From positions 1 to 6,358 of the forward strand of contig JBFXFO010000195.1 of assembly GCA_050178915.1 (NCBI GenBank): a stretch of DNA of 6,358 bases, written 5' to 3'. Under the pieces are notes generated by a model. The model was not told where the DNA came from, did not search any database, and worked only from the letters and a program-made list of their open reading frames with translations. This DNA is from JBFXAF01 sp050178915 (GTDB lineage: Bacteria; Pseudomonadota; Alphaproteobacteria; Rhizobiales; Rhizobiaceae). Of this stretch, positions 5,062-6,358 are shown one piece after another. Both the position numbers and the translations under genes were made by a program. Position 1 is the first letter of the stretch. The number at the start of each line of letters is the position of its first letter.

Positions 5062-6291
5062 GTGACGGAAGCTCCGTTGGCGGCCATCCGTGGGTATCGC
5101 ATGCGCCATCAGAGTGGCTTCGTCTCGGACACCTTCGTGAAGGGGGCGAACGGCAAGCCGTCCGTGAGCCCGGAGTGGCTGTCGCGGACTGTTGGCGACA
5201 TCTACGACTGCGTGCTTGAGCCCGAACGCTGGGAAAACACGATCGAGCGGCTGGTCCGCCCGCTCTCCTTCACCAATGGCGCCCTGGCGGTGCTGCAGAT
5301 GCGCCCCGGCGCCAATCACCTCAAGGCGCAGTTCGGGTTCGATCCGGAATGGATCGCTGTCGCCGACGACTATGTCGAGGATGCGGTCAGGATCTGGGGC
5401 GGACAGGCGCGCATGGAGGCCTTCCCGCTATGCGAACCGATTGTCGCCACCAACATCACGCCGCGCTCGCGCCTCGGCGAGTTTGGCTACTATCGCGACG
5501 TGCTTGGACCGCGCGGCATCCATGAGGCGGTGGTGCTGCGGCTGACGGCGGAGCCGACGCTGCTCGGTTATCTCGGCCTCAACCGTCACCACTCGGATGG
5601 CGAGGTGCTGCCCGAGGAACTCGAGGCGCTGCGGCTGATCGCGCCGCATCTGCGCCGCGCCGTGACGATCAGCAACCTTTTCGACCTGCAGGCGGTGGAG
5701 AACGCGACCTTCCGCGCCGTGCTCGACCGCATGGCCTGCGCCGTCGTGCTTGTCGACGCCGACCTGATGATCGTCCACGCCAACGACGCCGCGCAGGGCA
5801 TGCTTGCAGGCGGCGACCTGCTTTCGGCGGAAGGCCGGCTCGGCGTGCGCGGCAAGCTGGCGGGCGACGCGCTGCGCGCTGCCGTGCGCCTTGCCGCGGA
5901 CAACGAGGCGGCGATGGCCCAGCGCGGCATCGGCATCCCGGCACTCGCCGAGGATGGCTCGCCAGCCGTGCTGCACGTGCTGCCGTTGCAGCACCGCGCG
6001 CTGCGCAGCCGCCTGTCGCAGCGCGCGGTTGCGGCGGTCTTCGTGGTCAGCGGCGCGCAGGGCGCGCAGACCCCCGTCGACGCGATTGCGACGCTCTACG
6101 ATTTCACGCCGGCGGAGAGCCTGATCTTCGCTTCCCTCTGCCGCGGCCTTTCGCTGGAGCAGACGGCGGAAACGCTGGGCATCGCCCGTTCGACGGCGAA
6201 AACGCATCTGCTGCGTGTCTTCGAGAAGACCGGCTGCAAGCGCCAGGCCGAAATCGTCGCGCTCGGCGCGCGCCTCTCGCTGTCGCTCTGA
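5062..6291 (+). CDS. LuxR-type HTH transcriptional regulator (long rhizobial class, PAS-like centre)
   Basis: A 409-residue predicted cytoplasmic DNA-binding regulator. The C-terminal LuxR HTH spans about 345-405: FTPAESLIFASLCRGLS, then the scaffold helix with EQTAETLGIA and the recognition helix with RSTAKTHLLRVFEKTG. The first ~200 residues (from LSRTVGDIYDCVLEPERWENTIERL) match the N-terminal half of a class common in Mesorhizobium and Bradyrhizobium. A PAS-like segment lies at about 213-330 (FRAVLDRMACAVVLVDADLMIVHAN). I see no receiver domain and no acyl-homoserine-lactone-binding signature, so it is not a classical quorum sensor; the ligand is unknown. The start is uncertain: GTG 5062 is the first possible codon after an in-frame TGA at 5053-5055, and ATG 5101 is 13 codons in. 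Neither has a good SD. It follows the cupin-ALDH run in the same direction and may control it. Confidence 0.92.
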   Translation: MTEAPLAAIRGYRMRHQSGFVSDTFVKGANGKPSVSPEWLSRTVGDIYDCVLEPERWENTIERLVRPLSFTNGALAVLQMRPGANHLKAQFGFDPEWIAVADDYVEDAVRIWGGQARMEAFPLCEPIVATNITPRSRLGEFGYYRDVLGPRGIHEAVVLRLTAEPTLLGYLGLNRHHSDGEVLPEELEALRLIAPHLRRAVTISNLFDLQAVENATFRAVLDRMACAVVLVDADLMIVHANDAAQGMLAGGDLLSAEGRLGVRGKLAGDALRAAVRLAADNEAAMAQRGIGIPALAEDGSPAVLHVLPLQHRALRSRLSQRAVAAVFVVSGAQGAQTPVDAIATLYDFTPAESLIFASLCRGLSLEQTAETLGIARSTAKTHLLRVFEKTGCKRQAEIVALGARLSLSL

Positions 6292-6358
6292 GCGCTGCCA
6301 TGTGGGCCGGGATAGACACACTCACCCCGAAGGTGATCAGGCGGCGCCAAGCCCGGCG

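Noticed and set aside
6322..6336. Small hairpin TCACC-ccgaa-GGTGA after the regulator
   Set aside because: Only a 5-bp stem with no T-run after it; too weak to call a terminator, and the window ends 22 bases later.

Overview
The window is a GC-rich, densely packed stretch in which every gene I can support lies on the + strand. Codon use, the long LuxR-type regulator, and an intergenic palindromic repeat that (from memory) resembles those scattered through Mesorhizobium-like genomes all suggest an alphaproteobacterium of the Rhizobiales (Phyllobacteriaceae). The taxonomic call is an inference, not a search result.

Layout. (1) Positions 2-847 are the 3' part of a PotA-type ABC importer ATPase; its Walker A region lies upstream of the window. 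(2) Positions 862-2136 encode a GT1-like (UGT/MGT fold) glycosyltransferase, 14 nt downstream and probably in the same transcript. (3) Positions 2160-2310 hold an imperfect inverted-repeat element of about 150 bp that fills most of the gap and ends almost at the next start codon. (4) Positions 2316-3400 encode three consecutive small Cupin_3 (DUF861-like) proteins, related to each other but not identical. (5) Positions 3400-4908 encode an aldehyde dehydrogenase whose ATG overlaps the stop of the third cupin (TGATG). (6) A gap of about 150 bp contains three separate palindromes. (7) Positions 5062-6291 encode a LuxR-type HTH regulator of the long rhizobial class without an autoinducer domain. 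The last 67 bases hold no gene I can support.

How the parts may work together. Spacing suggests one catabolic or modification module: import of a small, possibly cationic or amine-like solute (ABC transporter), glycosyl transfer, three cupin steps or binding proteins, oxidation of an aldehyde to an acid (ALDH), and local control by the LuxR protein. The substrate cannot be read from the sequence. The most unusual aspects are the triple cupin array coupled to an ALDH, the middle cupin lacking both histidines its neighbours share, a GT1-like enzyme with no histidine at the usual N-terminal catalytic position, and a repeat element whose outer arm supplies the apparent Shine-Dalgarno sequence of the first cupin.
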